Assembly: GCA_035235625.1 (NCBI GenBank) | Contig: CP141150.1 | Coordinates: 26,490,756-26,554,755, forward strand | Length of the DNA stretch: 64,000 bases | Direction of reading: 5' to 3' | Source: Saururus chinensis | Lineage: Eukaryota; Streptophyta; Magnoliopsida; Piperales; Saururaceae | Part shown: positions 11,976-24,070 of the stretch, piece by piece | How positions within the stretch are numbered: the first letter of the stretch is position 1 | Layout: each line of letters starts with the position of its first letter | The notes under the pieces: generated by a model | Database searches by the model: none | The model's input: the letters and a program-made list of their open reading frames with translations, nothing else | What the model was told of the DNA's origin: nothing | Position numbers and translations under genes: made by a program

Positions 11976-12465
11976 CCATATTGTAAATTATAAATGCTAA
12001 TAATTCTTGACAACATTATAACTTTTTCAATGTGCTTTTTGAGGTTTCAGGAATAATGTCTTCACTATAGTCGGGCTTCCCTTTGTTGAATACCTATTAT
12101 AGCGAATAAATCAAGTAGTTTTTTTTTAATCCCTAAGTTTAAAATGCTTGTGGATGTTTTTGATGTACTAATATTATTGCTTATGCATTAGGATTATTGC
12201 TCTTGTTATAGCAATATTTCAAATGTTAATCCTATTATCAATAATTGAATTATATGCGACATTTTAAAAACATTATTGCTATAACATTTTTGCATTATTG
12301 GTAATGTTATAGCACACTAGCTAAAAACATTGTAGCATTATTTCAGCTATACTCATACCATCTTGAATTTGATGCCAATGTATATTTTAAATATGGTTAT
12401 GTTATTCATGGGGTTATATTTAACACTTTTATTATACGTCTATGTACCTTCTTACTAATACTTAG

Positions 12466-15400
12466 ATGTGTATTGATGCAGAAGTTCTTGAATTGAAGAA
12501 GAGGGGCTCAGACCTTGTAGGAGGATCAGGAAGAAATATGCGAGTCACTGAAAGTCCCTTGTTTCCCCTCGGGACTAGCAAAGCCAGTCAACATACTCTC
12601 TACCTTCCCAGAGGTGAAGATCTTGTTGGCCAAACCCACTTCATCAAATTGTTGGATGCCAGTGACATCGTTTGTCAGGCATCACTCTTCAATGTCATTT
12701 TGGGTTATTCGACTAAGGCCCAACCTGGGGTCACATTCAAAGGATGTAGAGTGGACTTCATCGTGGAGAATGTGGCCCACATAACTGGCCTAAAGATGGG
12801 GGGCGATCGGGTGGTCTTCACCACAGAACAGGAGGAGAGGGGTGCTTTTTGTAAGCGTCGTTTTGGGAAGAAGCAGGTTACAAGGTCCGAAATTGAGAAG
12901 ACCATGGACGTGTTAACTGCCACGACCGACCCTAAATTGGTAGAGGATTGTGGAAGATTGATCATTTTACACATTTTCTCATGCCTCCTATTTCCTCAGA
13001 CCCACACTGTGGTTAAGAACGCGTTAATTGACCTATTGGAAGACATGGGCAGCCTCCATTAGTATGACTGGCCTCAGGTTGTTTATGACCTTTTAGTAGT
13101 CTCAACCTCAACCCTCTATAGGAATATTATGTCAAAGGAGGTAGGCAAGTCTGAGGGCTATGGATCATTGATTGGAGTAACATTTGTCCTACAGGTCTTT
13201 TATACTTGGTACATAATTATATTTACATGATTATATGGGAGCTACAAAATACTAGTTTTTATCTTTTATATGTTGTAGGTTTGGATGTTTGAGCATTTTA
13301 AGATGTTCATATCCCCTGTGCCGCAGAAGCTGCCCTGATGTGCCAAGTGGCCAAATTGTGGCCTGATAAAGGGGAGAAAAGAGGCTAAGCACCACAGGTC
13401 GGTGGGCAAATACGCAAAAATGTTTAAATTTTTGAGACCACAAGAAGTAATTGGGACACTATTTTTTATATTGAATTGTTTTGAGTTTTTAAAATCTATT
13501 CAACTTTTTAGTTTATTGAATTTTGCATGTTAAATAATTGTGCATATGTTGAACACATGTTGTGTCTATGTTGGTTCCTGCTACGAATGAGGCATATCTC
13601 ATTGAAGGGGCAGGAAAGGCTTTGAAAAAAAGGAAGGTAGGAATGGAAGTTGAGGAGCAGGTGAAGGCGAGTGGGGGAGGATTGTTGGTCTTGAAGTTAG
13701 CACTAGATAATATGGCTTCTGCACTTGGAGTTGTGCATATTGCCATGTATTTATTGGAGGAGGAGAGCTACGCTACTGACCATCTACATGGTGTCATGGA
13801 CACCATTTCGAAAAAAAATTGACATTTAAAAATATGGACAATCATTTGGTTAAGAGGCTAGCAAAGAAGATGAGGCATACCTCCCCTGTAGTTGCGGACG
13901 AGGAGGAAGGTGGCGAAGTAGTTGATGAAGATGATGGAGATAATAATGATGATATTGGAGGTGAGGGTGAGGAGGAGGGAGGGGAAGAGGGAGAAGAGGC
14001 AGAGGAAGAGCAAGGAGATGGGGAAGAGGGGGGAGGAGGAGAGGAGGCAGAGGGGGGAGAAGAATGAGAGGAGGTAGAGGGGGAGAAGGAGGAAGAGGGG
14101 GAGAAAAATGAGAGGAGGCAGAGGGGGAGAAGGAGGAGAGGAGGAAGAGGGGGGAGGAGGGGGGAGAGGAAGGAGAGGAGGGGAGAGAGGATGAGGGAGA
14201 GGCGGATGAAGAGGAGGGGGGAGAGGAGCAAGGGGAGGATAAGAGAGGGGAGGGACCAGATGGAGAGGAGAAAACGAATGATGAGGAGGGAGAGGGGGAG
14301 GGAGATAAAGAGGGTCTCACTTCTAAAAGACCTGTACAGTTAAGATATAAAAACAAGAAGTACGAGACCCCTTTTATGTAAAAGACAAAGAGGACAAGGA
14401 GGGAGAAGAAGGAAATGACCGCAGACAAGGAGGCCGCAACCATTTTAGTTTCTTCCCAAGCCTCAGCCAAACAAGCATCCCTTACCATCCCTCGCTAGCC
14501 ATTGAAGGTTAACTTATGCAGTCCTCTATCTAATTTGTGTAAGCAAGTTCAAGAAACTATTGAAAAATTTGTTACATATAGGAGTCATTCTATGGCGGGT
14601 GTCGGTGTCGCTGACAATGACTTAGAGAATATGTTGAAAGCAGAGTACTTCTCTTCTAATTTAAGGCTACAATTTCTATCTATTTAAATCTTTAAATTCA
14701 ATATTGATTTTATATTAAGTGTATGCTTCGTTGTATGTAGGTAATAGATGCTTACATGTATATGCTACAACAAAGAGCCTCCAGGTCTACTAGAAATGCC
14801 TTCCCCAAATGCCACTTTAGGAGCTTTGCGTTGCAATTTTATTTTGCCCAGGTATGGTCTAAAGTCTAATATTTATGCATGGGATTAACTTAGAATATGG
14901 ACTAAGTCAAGTCCTTGCCAATTGCAATTGAAGGATATGGCAGAGGATGTAATGAAGGACCTCGCAACCACTTGTTTTGGAGCGGATAAAGAATGTCCTA
15001 ACTTCATCTTTATACCAATGTGTGACAATGCACATTTTCACTTGTTGGTCGTAGATGTTGACAAGACTGAAGTGAAATGGTTTGATTCAATGCCTGGGTA
15101 TGGCCATAAGAAACGGCAACCTAATGTGAGAAAATTGGCGAGTAATTGTATGATTTAGTGAAACTTTTTTTTTTTTAACAATTGCTTTGAAACTAATTCA
15201 GTAAATATGTGAATTATAGATTGATAACATTGGAATATTGCTTGAGGAGCACCTTAAGGTACCTTATGCTAAAAAGTAGAAGATCATTAGTAAGAAGGGA
15301 CCATACCAATCCACAGGGTTGATTGTGGGTTCTTCCTCATGTGTACTGTATATTACATTAGTTTTGGTTTGCCAGTTGATTATACTCACGTATAATGAGG

Positions 15401-15568
15401 TTAATAAGATATATGAGCCAATTGCAAGTTTTTTTTTTTATTTCTTTTTTAATCCTTCAGTAAAAATGGGTTACTAAAAGAATTATTTGTTTCAACTATT
15501 TTAGGAAGATATTTGTCAGCGTTTGAGACTTGGAATGACTGCAGAGATCCTAAAAGGCTCTATTGATT
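12466..15568 (+). pseudogene. Transposon-associated Ulp1/C48 cysteine protease gene, decayed
   Basis: A multi-exon gene remnant. The 198-residue N-terminal exon (12466-13062) resembles the helical domain that precedes Ulp1 domains in plant transposon-encoded proteins, including GCRVDFIVENVAHITGL and a basic FCKRRFGKKQ. It ends at a stop, but similar coding continues to about 13195 and again at 13279-13440 (VWMFEHFKMF). An acidic Glu/Gly tract follows (13819-14300). The protease part comes in exons at 14740-14850 (VIDAYMYMLQQR), 14922-15150 (HFHLLVVDVD and WFDSMPG, giving the catalytic His and Asp), 15220-15420 (DCGFFLMCTVYYIS with the catalytic Cys) and 15505-15568. The triad is therefore present, but in-frame stops and shifts break the gene. 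Such proteases ride on some MULE and CACTA elements; their role there is not established. Confidence 0.7.
13895..14310 (+). repeat. GAGGAG-rich low-complexity tract
   Basis: Purine-only GA/GGA-rich sequence that encodes the acidic linker of the Ulp1-type gene on the plus strand. The long Ser/Pro-rich frames on the opposite strand are shadows. Confidence 0.85.
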
Positions 15569-15716
15569 GAATATGAGTCTTTATGGTGATGGGGAGAACC
15601 TTAAATGGTATGTATTACTGATTCAAATGTTTCCTAGGTCCATAGGTCTGTATATATGAAAAGGGTGAATCTAACACTTGCTTAGGCTTTTCTTTTTATT
15701 CATCAGGCATGCTGGG

Positions 15717-16290
15717 TGTACTACAAAAGAAAATCGAGGAGAATGCCTTGGAGCCTTGGGCATAATCAATGTGTGGAATTTTCATGTTTCAAACACTCAG
15801 TACAGTAATATGTGCGTGAAACTCATGAGCTGGGATGGAACAATTGATGATCGAACAAATACTAAAGTGGTACAAGCTGGATGGACTCTAGGTAACTGTT
15901 AGTGTTTTTAGAAGTTTCCAATAATTTTACTTCATGACAATTTAATGCGAAATTTATTTAAATCCACCCTCTGAAATTCTTATGTCAGGTTGATCCATTG
16001 GAGTATGGGGATAGTATAACACGAATTTTCTGCATATTGGACAGTAAGATATTATTTTGTTTCATAAAAGAACAGCCTTTTTGTTAATAAAATGCTCAAT
16101 CTGTCAGTTACTCATCTAGTCTATGCAGTTGTATGGTCTGGAACTACTTACAACCAATCATCAAAGGAGAACTTTCCAGCAATGGGAAGTGGCCACTTTG
16201 CATTTGAAGGGTTTGGCAAGGCAGTTTTTTTAATTATTTCTGAGTCTTGTCTTACTGCTTGGCAACTTTATGATGATTTCATCTATTGAG
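15717..16290 (+). pseudogene. Neprosin-domain (DUF239) gene fragment
   Basis: Three exon-like pieces in order match the neprosin domain. 15717-15891 encodes CLGALGIINVWNFHV and VVQAGWTL, matching the 'A.a.iNVW.P.v' and 'iEaGW' signatures. 15989-16043 encodes VDPLEYGDSITRIF ('VnP.lyGD..TRiF'). 16090-16260 encodes PAMGSGHFAFEGFGKA, matching the C-terminal 'MGSGhF.eeGfgKA'. The middle exon with the catalytic and cysteine-rich part (YWT.D.Y..TGCYN) is missing or unrecognisable, and the joints are out of frame. Neprosins are secreted glutamic peptidases that cut after proline. It follows the Ulp1 remnant by about 150 bases and looks like another captured genomic fragment. Confidence 0.72.
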
Positions 16291-17987
16291 TCAAAATTTT
16301 CCAATCAATAATGTTGAGATTGAGAAAAAAAAATTCATCCCTTCTTCATCAAATGGCACCGAGAATCAATTGGATTCATCTCAGAAGCTTGCAAGACCAG
16401 TTGGTGTTTCTAAAAGAACATTATAACTGGAGTGGATCAGAGGAGAGGAATTTTTCTGTGAAATCATATTAGAAAGACTTCACATTAGAGCGAGATGATA
16501 ATCTTAGTTTAGTGTGTTCATTTTGATCACTCTTTGGCAATTTTGTGTTGAATTCATCGGATTTTTTATGTTTAGGTTGGATTTGTGTCGAGTCCAGCAA
16601 TTAATAATGAGGATTCTCATCTCAAAGTTGGTGTGCCCTTGCGGCTGGAGAGGCTTCTGGGCAGCATATTCTTTGATCCATAGTATGATGCTATGATTAC
16701 TTGGATTGTGGATTGTGTATAAGGACCATGATTTTCATTAGCATGTATGTTTATGATATGGACGAAAATATTAAAACCATGGTAAATGATGTCTTGCCTC
16801 TTCATCCTGTTCCCCGCCTTCTTTCTATCAATTGCATCATACATCTTGTTTGTAGTTGATGCGCAATATATTGTTTTCTCTGACATACGTTTCTGTGTTT
16901 AAGGAGCCCAATTGTTTAATAATTTTAACTTTTTGGACTACAGAATATGCCCCATTGTTTCTAAAAGAGTTTAACAGCTTTACCTGAGTCATGGAGCAAG
17001 TTCGTTTTTGGTCATACTGCCACCAGCCACGGTTCTTATCTTTCCAGGAAGTTCTTGACTGGCAGTTTCTTATTCTCCGACAATATCTTGTTTCCTTTGC
17101 CAACTCTACCTAGTTGGATGTTTCTCTTGGATGACCATCAAGGAAGGCCTAATGCAGATTTCTTTTAAAATTCGTGTTGGTCATATGTTGCCCTTTGGCA
17201 TGTAAGTTTCCCTTTGTTTTCCTTCTCTTGAAAAGATATCTGCTTCTACCGGCTTCTTATATGCTCCTCCATCCTGTAGCAGTGCATTACCAACACATTT
17301 TTGGATTAATATCAGTGTGAGGTCTGCAAGGATGACACTGTTGAAAGATTTTCAAGTGGGTATAGTTTTCCATTTTTTGTTTTGCATAGTCAATAATTTG
17401 GAACATGGCTCTTCATCTATAACTTTCTGAATCAACTCTCCTATTTCCTCATTTTTGGTTATATGCTTTCAGATCTAGGTTGTCAGGAGGATGGGAGAAG
17501 ATCATTTGATTTTCCACAATTTTGTTGGGAACATGGATGCTGTTTCTGTTTGACATTGATACTGTAGGCTTGATAAGTTTATCTTTCCGTTCAGAGGATG
17601 GATGTAGGATAAGGCATCTGAAGCAGACTTGCGTAGTTTTAGTAAAAAAATTCCTGTGGTGAAGGGAAGAAGCTTCCAGTGAAATCTCAACTACCAGCTA
17701 CTTAATGGATATTGAAACCATTGTGTTCTTCAAATTGAATGATTAAATACACAGTCAGAAGGTGAGAAGAATGGTGTCAAGTTGTACTCCAGCCTGGAAT
17801 ACGAACGTCTTTCTTCGCCATATGTGGAAGTAAATGGTAAATAAGGCTTTGAAGCCAACTGTAAAGTAGATTGGGATGTTGTGATGATTCAAATCTAATG
17901 GTGGATTCAGCTGAAAGCTTCTTTGCGTTTTCTAGTTTATATAGTCGGACCAATTTTTAGGACCATATATCTGAAGGAACTTATACC
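16291..17987. other. Unassigned sequence between neprosin fragment and Pack-MULE
   Basis: No confident gene. Short coding-like pieces occur (for example AINNEDSHLKVGVPLRLERL at about 16596-16655), but I cannot assign a family. The last part should be the 5' flank of the kinase remnant that resumes at 24427, because the Pack-MULE interrupts a continuous sequence here. Confidence 0.35.
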
Positions 17988-17996
17988 TATATTTGT
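17988..17996 (+). repeat. 9-bp target site duplication, left copy (TATATTTGT)
   Basis: TATATTTGT lies directly before the left terminus and is repeated without mismatch at 24418-24426 directly after the right terminus. A 9-bp duplication is the hallmark of Mutator-superfamily insertion. Confidence 0.9.
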
Positions 17997-20115
17997 GAAA
18001 AATTTTCAGAAATAGACTCAACAAATGTCGGAAATACACTTTTAGGCCAGGAAAGTTGATTTTGCACAATTAGACTTACGCACGTTTGAGTTTCCCACAT
18101 GCGCACTGGAAATACTGAAATAACCCCTCCATCATAATAGAGGTGAAAAACTTCATCATTTCTAACACGATGGTTTCTTCCCGGACAAGCTGCCTCCCTC
18201 TTCTCTGATGCCCTCATCTCCTCTATCGTCTTCTCCCTCATCTGCTCGTCTCTCATCTCCTCCGCCGGCGTTTTATCCCCATAAAGTGGAGAGGTTCAGT
18301 GAGTATTCTTCCCGGACAAGCTGCTTCCCTCTTCTCCTCCGCCCTCATCTCCTCGTCCCACCCTCCTCTTTCTCGTCATTCTCTCTGTCTTCCTCACCAC
18401 CAACCCCACCGTCGTCCAGTATCAAGTAAGAGCCTTTGCATCCCCATGTTCTCCGTGGTTTTTGGTTTACAGTTGCGAGTTCTAATCGCCCCCTATTTCT
18501 GATTTTTGTCGAATTTGCAAACTCCCCATTCAGGCCCTGTTCGCACCTACGTGAGTCGCACATTCTTAGCTTTGAAATCCAATGCACTAAAGACCCGGAT
18601 GGATCTCATTCACAAGCAGGCCACCGACCACATCGGGCTCATCAACGCTTACACGACATACACCCGGAAGTTGCAACTGAACAACTCGAAGCAGCTCAAA
18701 ACCTTTGAAGATTTGGCACAAAATTTCTCCGATCTCACCTTGCGGGCCCAAGACAGGAAGTCCCTTATTGAGACTAATGACTGCCATTTCATCTAACATT
18801 GGAGAGTATTTGTCGCTACATGTTCTGTAAGAAAGTTTATTTTTTACTTGCATGACTAATGTGAGTGCTTGGGCCAATGAAAGATATGGGGCAAAATGAC
18901 TCCATGCCCAAACATTTATGGTCAACTGTGAGTGCTTGGGCCAATGAAAGATATGGAATGCTATGAGTAGTTAGTTCCAGAAATCACCTTCTGTGGATTA
19001 GCATTCTCGTACTCAATAAACTCCACATATTTAGTTTGCTACCAGTTTATTTCAACAACCACTTGATTTAAGGTCAACTGTGAGTGTAGTTAGTTCCAGA
19101 AATCACCTTCTGTGGATTGGCATTCTCGTACTCAATAAACTCCACATATTTAGCTTGTTGCCAGTTTGCTCTGTACTCTATTCATTTTCCTCTGTGCATT
19201 GTTCGTTAAATTGGAGTGTCCATTTTTTTCTTGCACTTCAAAAAGTGAGTGATGGGAGGTTACATAAGAACAATATATATCATTTGTTTTACCCATATTT
19301 TGAAGGTTGTGATCTTATTTCTAGCAAGGAGGAGACCATATACAGTAGTTTATTTAGATAAAAAAAGTTTACTGATAGGGCCTAACTGTTGACTAGTAGA
19401 TGTAATGAGGCTTTTTTTTTTTGCAAAGTGTATTGTGTGGTCATTAGATTTTATTAAGTTAGGTATATACATAGGTAGATAAATAAGCATGTATGCGAAT
19501 TATATTGCCAAATATATTTAATGTGTTTTGTGATTAGTATGTATGTCTTTGATAGATAATAATAAATGCAAAGTAATTAACCGTGAATGCATTTTTTGTG
19601 GTTAGGCTAAGTAAGAACAATATATATCATTTGTTTTACCCATGTTTTGAATGATGTGATCTGATTTTTATCAAGGATATCATATACCTTAGTCTATATG
19701 GATAATTATAAGTTAACTGATAGGGCCTAATTGTTGACTGATAGATGTAAGGAGGTTTTTTTTTCAGAGTACATTGTGTGGTCTTTCGATTTGATCATGT
19801 TAGGCTTATATATGAGTAGATAAATAAACGTGTATATGAAAAAATATATCATTAGTTTTACCCATGTTTTGACTGATGTGATATGATTTATAGCAAGGGG
19901 GAGACCATATAACCTAGTTTGTATAGATTAGAGGAAGTTAACTGATAGTGCTTAATTGTTGACTGGTAGATGTAAGGAGGCTCGTTTATTTGAAAAGTAC
20001 ATTGTGTGGTCATTAAATTTGATCAAGTTAGGCTAATATATGTGTAGATAAATACGCGTGTATGTGAGTTATATTCTCAAACATATCTTGTGTGTTTGGT
20101 GCTTAATATGCATGC
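17997..20115 (+). repeat. Left terminal inverted repeat of the Pack-MULE
   Basis: It pairs with 21846-24417 in reverse complement. The inner edge is the shared GCTTAATATGCATGC (20101-20115 and 21846-21860). The left arm is about 450 bp shorter because it has fewer of the ~345-bp internal units. Confidence 0.9.
18340..18796 (+). pseudogene. GAUT9-like galacturonosyltransferase N-terminal fragment, left TIR copy
   Basis: An exon-like piece ending at a GT donor (18426) encodes a hydrophobic anchor (LLFLVILSVFLTTNPTVVQY). After a ~108-base intron the next piece, about 18534-18796, encodes RTYVSRTFLALKSN, TRMDLIHKQATDHI and INAYTTYTRKLQLNN, then KQLKTFEDLAQNFSDL, and stops. This matches the N-terminal membrane anchor and stem region of GAUT8/GAUT9-type Golgi galacturonosyltransferases of pectin synthesis. 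The GT8 catalytic domain is absent, so no enzyme can be made. The same fragment lies inverted in the right TIR. Confidence 0.75.
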
Positions 20116-20470
20116 CCTTTGGGTGTTCCTATGTTATATGATTGAATTCACCTCGAATTTATTTTGTTGTTGCCCTTTGGGTGTTCGTATAGATGAAAAA
20201 TTGTTGATCAGGCTATATAACCTAGTTTATATGAATTAGAGGAAGTTAACTAACATGGCTTAATTGTTGACTGGTAGATGTAAGGAGGCTTGTTTATTTG
20301 CAAAGTACATTTCGTGGTCATTAGATTTGATCAAGTTAGGTTTATATATGTGTAGATAAATAAGTGTGTATGTAAGTTATATTGTCAAATATATCTTGTG
20401 TGTTTGGTGCTTAATATACATGCCCTTTGGGTGTTCCTATGTTATATGATTGAATTCACCTCGAATTTAT
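19240..20470 (+). repeat. ~345-bp tandem subterminal units, left arm and adjacent unit
   Basis: Repeating blocks share 'TTTACCCATGTTTTGA', 'GTTGACTGGTAGATG', 'ACATTGTGTGGTC' and 'GTTTGGTGCTTAATAT'. Copies start near 19267, 19612 (partial), 19838 and, beyond the TIR edge, 20200. A direct duplication (about 20102-20208 versus 20411-20520) also carries the start of the GST exon ('CCCTTTGGGTGTTC'), so part of the captured gene was duplicated with the unit. Confidence 0.75.
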
Positions 20471-20750
20471 TTTGCTGCAGCCCTTTGGGTGTTCCTACAG
20501 ATGAAAAAATGTTGAACAGAGCAAAGATAAGCTGACCAAAGTGTTAGACATTTGTGAAGAGTGGCTCTTGAAGAGCAAATACATGGCTGGGCAATTCTAC
20601 AACTTAGCTGATCTTACCCATCTCCCCTTCACTCAGTTTGTTGAAAATGACATTGGATTGGCTTACATGATAAAGGACAAGAAACATGTGAAAACATGGT
20701 GGGAGGACATTAGCAACAGGCCATCTTGGAAAAGAGTTCTTGAGCTTTAG
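20470..20750 (+). pseudogene. Phi-class glutathione S-transferase, C-terminal exon fragment
   Basis: The intact 3' part (20541-20750, ending in TAG) encodes a GST C-terminal domain: KVLDICEEWL, KSKYMAGQFYNLADLTHLPF, YMIKDKKHVKTWWEDISNRP and SWKRVLEL. This is the typical GSTF end, including the 'S.ADL.HLP' helix and the 'W..RPAWK' box. The 5' part (20470-20540) shows VPTDEKML and EQSKDKL in two different frames, so there are frameshifts, and the N-terminal thioredoxin fold with the catalytic Ser is absent. Lying in the unique centre of the Pack-MULE, it is a captured exon. GSTs conjugate glutathione to electrophiles; this piece cannot. Confidence 0.85.
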
Positions 20751-21845
20751 ATGTTCATTTTACTTCGCTGAAACTTTGGTGAAAAATGGTGCTTCATTAC
20801 TGCAGTGAATATGGGGCATTATTTTGACCGATTTCGTTTCTGTAACTCCTTTTTGTTTTCTGTGAATTGATGAATATTGGGAGATGCTGCAACTTCATGG
20901 ATTGTTCAAGATGTATTTTGATTGACATAATATAATCAAAAGAGGATTTGGTTCAATAAATGATATGCCTTTTATTATTGCCTTTTGAAATAAAAGTACA
21001 TGTTCTTGAGCTTTTCATTGCGTTCTAGGAACACAAATCGACCAAGAGTAATGCTAATTGCACCAGCAGCCTGCGAATGCCTCCAGCAGGAGCAATAATG
21101 AGATCATGCATCACTGCACAGATGCAATGAGCGCTCATGTGTGCTAACCAAAGTAACATTTTCAATTGAGAAAAACCAAATAGCCTTGTCCAACGGCACC
21201 AGCAAGCGGACTATTAAATTGATGTTTCTTGATCACAAGAAGAGTTAATTTATACCGAAATTCTCATGCCTTTTGTAGCAATATCCTGATAAACAAATAT
21301 GAAATTAAAATAAATTTATGTATCTTGACCATGAATTAAGAAATTACTGTACAAATATTCATTTTTTTACTTTTTATTTTTTGCACTAACATTTCTCAAA
21401 TTCTAGGACCATCGCTTTTGTCGAAGCTTGGAGATTGATAGATCTGCTCCTCCAAATCCATCCATGATTGCACTAGCTGAAGGAAACTCAGCTATGGAAG
21501 TAAAACTGCAAAAACACACGAAACAATAAAGCGCAAAACAATCTCAAGTAGAGAATCTGGTGGTAAAAATTAACCCCACACCGAGTGTGATCCTGAAAAT
21601 GCACGTACATCTTAATGAATCTAACTCATAACGCTTGTACGAGGCCTTGCCCACCAACAACTGCATCTTATTGGGATCACAATAGTTGCGAGAAGTATAG
21701 CAGCATATATAGCCTTGAAAATATCTCATTCCCTTCAGCCCAACAAAAACGTTGATTGGAAACTATTCAAACAAGGTACAAAAGACATGAATATTGGCAC
21801 ATACCTACTCCTAAGAATACAAAGACAAAATGTAGTATATCAATT
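20751..21845. other. Pack-MULE centre after the GST exon
   Basis: It begins with sequence that looks like the GST 3' UTR. A minus-strand frame at 21544-21729 (with NYCDPNKMQLLVGKASYKRYELDS) is protein-like but not recognised. It could be a further captured piece of 5' or unknown coding sequence. Confidence 0.35.
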
Positions 21846-21855
21846 GCATGCATAT

Positions 21856-23240
21856 TAAGCACCAAACACACAAGATATGTTTGACAATATAACTCACATA
21901 CATGGTTATTTATCTACACATATACAAATGTAACTTGATCAAATTGAATGACCACACAATGTATTTTGCAAATAAACAAGCCTCCTTACATCCACCAGTT
22001 AACAGTTAAGCCCTATCAGTTAACTTCCTCTAATCCATATAAACTAGGTTATATGGTCTCACCCTTGTTATAAATTATATCACATCAATCAAAACATGGG
22101 TGAAACTAATGAGCTATATTCTTCTTACTTAGCCTACCAATAAAAAATTTATTCATAGTTAATTATTTTACATCTATTAATATCTATCAAAGGCATACAT
22201 ACTAAGCACCAAACACACAAGATATGTTTGAGAATATAACTCACATACACATGTATTTATCTACACATATATAAGCCTAACTTGATCAAATCTAATGACC
22301 ACATAATGTACTTTGCAAATAAACGAGCCTCCTTACAGCTACCAGTCAACAATTAAGCACTATCAGTTAACTTCCTCTAATCTATACAAACTAGGTTATA
22401 TGGTCTCCCCCTTGCTATAAATCATATCACATCAGTCAAAACATGGGTAAAACTAATGAGCTATAGTTTTCTCACTTAGCCTAGCAATAAAAAATACATT
22501 CATAGTTAATTACTTTACATTTATTTATATCTATCAAAGGCATGCATACTAAGCACCAAACATACAATATATGTTTGACAATATAACTCATATACACGCT
22601 TATTTATCTACTCATATATAAGCCTAACATGATCAAATCGAAAGACCACACAATGTACTCTGAAAAAAAAACCTCCTTACATCTATCAGTCAACAATTAG
22701 GCCCTATCAGTTAACTTATAATTATCCATATAGACTAAGGTATATGATATCCTTGATAAAAATCAGATCACATCATTCAAAACATGGGTAAAACAAATGA
22801 TATATATTGTTCTTACTTAGCCTAACCACAAAAAATGCATTCACGGTTAATTACTTTGCATCTATTATTATCTATCAAAGACATACATACTAATCACAAA
22901 ACACATTAAATATATTTGGCAATATAATTCGCATACATGCTTATTTATCTACCTATGTATATACCTAACTTAATAAAATCTAATGACCACACAATGCACT
23001 TTGCAAAAAAAAAAAGCCTCATTACATCTACTAGTCAACAGTTAGGCCCTATCAGTAAACTTTTTTTATCTAAATAAACTACTGTATATGGTCTCCTCCT
23101 TGCTAGAAATAAAATCACAACCTTCAAAATATGGGATATATTGTTCTTATGTAACCTCCCATCACTCACTTTTTGAAGTGCAAGAAAAAAATGGACACTC
23201 CAATTTAACGAACAATGCACAGAGGAAAATGAATAGAGTA
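21856..23240 (-). repeat. ~345-bp tandem subterminal units, right arm (4 copies)
   Basis: The block 'AAGCACCAAACACACAAG' and its variants recur at about 21856, 22206, 22552 and 22893, a period of 341-350 bases. These are the same units as in the left arm, inverted. Confidence 0.8.
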
Positions 23241-23617
23241 CAGAGCAAACTGGCAACAAGCTAAAAATGTGGAGTTTATTGAGTACGAGAATGCCAATCC
23301 ACAGAAGGTGATTTCTGGAACTAACTACACTCACAGTTGTCCTTAAATCAAGTGGTTGTTGAAATAAACTGGTAGCAAACTAAATATGTGGAGTTTATTG
23401 AGTACGAGAATGCTAATCCACAGAAGGTGATTTCTGGAACTAACTACTCATAGCATTCCATATCTTTCATTGGCCCAAGCACTCACAGTTGACCGTAAAT
23501 GTTTGGGCATGGAGTCATTTTGCCCCATATCTTTCATTGGCCCAAGCACTCACATTAGTCATGCAAGTAAAAAATAAACTTTCTTACAGAAGATGCAGCC
23601 ACAAATACTCTCCAATG

Positions 23618-24070
23618 TTAGATGAAATGGCAGTCATTAGTCTCAATAAGGGACTTCCTGTCTTGGGCCCGCAAGGTGAGATCGGAGAAATTTTGTGCCA
23701 AATCTTCAAAGGTTTTGAGCTGCTTCGAGTTGTTCAGTTGCAACTTCCGGGTGTATGTCGTGTAAGCGTTGATGAGCCCGATTTGGTCGGTGGCCTGCTT
23801 GTGAATGAGATCCATCCGGGTCTTTAGTGCATTGGATTTCAGAGCTAAGAATGTGCGACTCATGTAGGTGCGAACAGGGCCCGAATGGGGAGTTTGCAAA
23901 TTCGACAAAAATCAGAAATAGGGGCCGATTAGAACTCGCAACTGTAAACCAAAAACCACGGAGAACATGGGGATGCAAAGGCTCTTACTTGATACTGGAC
24001 GACGGTGGGGTTGGTGGTGAGGAAGACAGAGAGAATGACGAGGAAGAGGAGGGTGGGACGAGGAGATGAG
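23618..24070 (-). pseudogene. GAUT9-like fragment, right TIR copy (inverted)
   Basis: Reverse-complement copy of the left-TIR fragment, with only a few substitutions (for example TDQIGL instead of TDHIGL, and YMSR instead of YVSR). With the left copy it forms a long inverted duplication of host coding sequence. A read-through transcript could fold into double-stranded RNA matching GAUT genes; that is inference. Confidence 0.75.

Noticed and set aside
11585-11993. Several overlapping 60-100-residue open frames on both strands
   Set aside because: They are translations of the 22-nt palindromic array, which stays open in many frames; composition (SNIAPTLQQYC-like repeats) follows directly from the repeat.
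13842-14488. Ser/Pro-rich frames of 129 and 212 residues on the minus strand
   Set aside because: Antisense shadows of the GAGGAG-rich acidic linker of the Ulp1-type gene; pure composition effect.
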